NCBI GenBank assembly: GCA_016844515.1
Contig: JAERMP010000153.1
Coordinates: forward strand, 1-5,674
Source: Thermoleophilia bacterium
GTDB taxonomy: Bacteria > Actinomycetota > Thermoleophilia > Gaiellales > Gaiellaceae
Direction of reading: 5' to 3'
DNA: 5,674 nt
Each line of letters starts with the position of its first letter. The stretch's first letter is position 1. The translations under genes and the position numbers were made by a program. The notes under the pieces were generated by a model that had not been told where the DNA came from, did no database searches, and was given only the letters and a program-made list of their open reading frames with translations. Shown piece by piece: positions 5,528-5,674 of this stretch.

Positions 5528-5674
5528 CGTCGTTCGGGACGCGATGGTCTCCCATCCGGGGCAGCTTCCGGCGGACGCGTCGGCGCAGGCGGCGGGCGAG
5601 CTCCTGCAGAGGCCGGAGGTCCGTGCCGTCTTCGTCACCGAGGACGAGCGTTTGGTCGGCGTGGTTACGAGGAA
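5523..5674 (+). CDS. CBS-domain protein, N-terminal fragment cut by window edge
   Basis: The first 50 residues are visible and resemble the beginning of a CBS domain: VRDAMVSHPGQLPADASAQAAGELLQ (4-29), then RAVFVTEDERLVGVVTR (34-50). This is the usual pattern of an opening (V)xDxM-x-P turn, an amphipathic helix, and a beta-hairpin ending in GVVTR. CBS domains usually occur in pairs and bind adenine nucleotides or S-adenosylmethionine to regulate partner proteins. Whether this is a stand-alone CBS-pair protein or part of a larger protein cannot be told from the fragment. The GTG start has GGAGGG 6 nt upstream. The gene is on the same strand as, and closely follows, the glutamate dehydrogenase, so a shared transcript and nucleotide-linked control are possible but unproven. 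Confidence 0.82.
   Translation, partial: MSVVRDAMVSHPGQLPADASAQAAGELLQRPEVRAVFVTEDERLVGVVTR

Larger units (their letters stand above)
5386..5528. repeat. structured intergenic element flanked by 9-bp direct repeats
   Basis: The 9-mer CCCGTGAGC occurs at 5386-5394, across the dehydrogenase stop, and again at 5520-5528, across the CBS start. An inverted 8-nt copy (CTCACGGG) lies at 5501-5508. The 125 bp between the direct repeats is almost wholly hairpins: 5395-5417 (5 bp, 2x2 internal loop, 3 bp), 5418-5444 (12 positions with one A.C mismatch and a CAT loop), 5464-5491 and 5501-5527. Deleting one repeat and the interval would join the two genes with a GTGA overlap, so this reads as a small inserted element with a target-site duplication. 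Classification as mobile is inference; no other copy is visible in the window. Confidence 0.45.

Overview
The window is a GC-rich bacterial chromosome segment with closely packed housekeeping genes. High GC, GTG and TTG start codons, a tRNA gene with no encoded CCA, and proteins of actinobacterial flavour (a DUF3105 membrane protein, a short-form RmuC, a class I glutamate dehydrogenase) suggest an Actinobacteriota lineage, perhaps a soil Thermoleophilia-like organism. That assignment is inference; no rRNA or marker phylogeny is available here. I see no phage, IS transposase, CRISPR array or defence gene.

Layout. The left half (1-3080) is on the minus strand and reads rmuC -> trxB -> a CorA-type divalent-cation transporter, which is cut by the left edge. 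An 87-bp divergent gap (3081-3167) separates rmuC from the plus-strand half: a DUF3105 membrane-anchored protein, tRNA-Leu(UAA), two tandem strong hairpins, a glutamate dehydrogenase, and the start of a CBS-domain protein cut by the right edge.

How the genes relate. trxB and corA are 46 bp apart with no terminator and may share a transcript. rmuC lies 89 bp upstream of trxB, with a GC-rich hairpin between. The products cover thiol redox balance, Mg2+/Co2+ transport, DNA-rearrangement control and nitrogen/carbon metabolism, so this is not one pathway. Glutamate dehydrogenase and the CBS protein appear to form a two-gene unit.

Most unusual part. The gap of about 130 bp between glutamate dehydrogenase and the CBS gene is a chain of four hairpins flanked by exact 9-bp direct repeats (5386-5394 and 5520-5528). 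Removing one repeat plus the interval would leave the dehydrogenase stop and the CBS start overlapping as GTGA, the classic coupled arrangement. This looks like insertion of a small structured element into a coupled junction. The element supplies a new ribosome-binding site, holds the CBS start codon in a stem, and contains a possible 31-codon leader ORF that also ends in the GTGA overlap.
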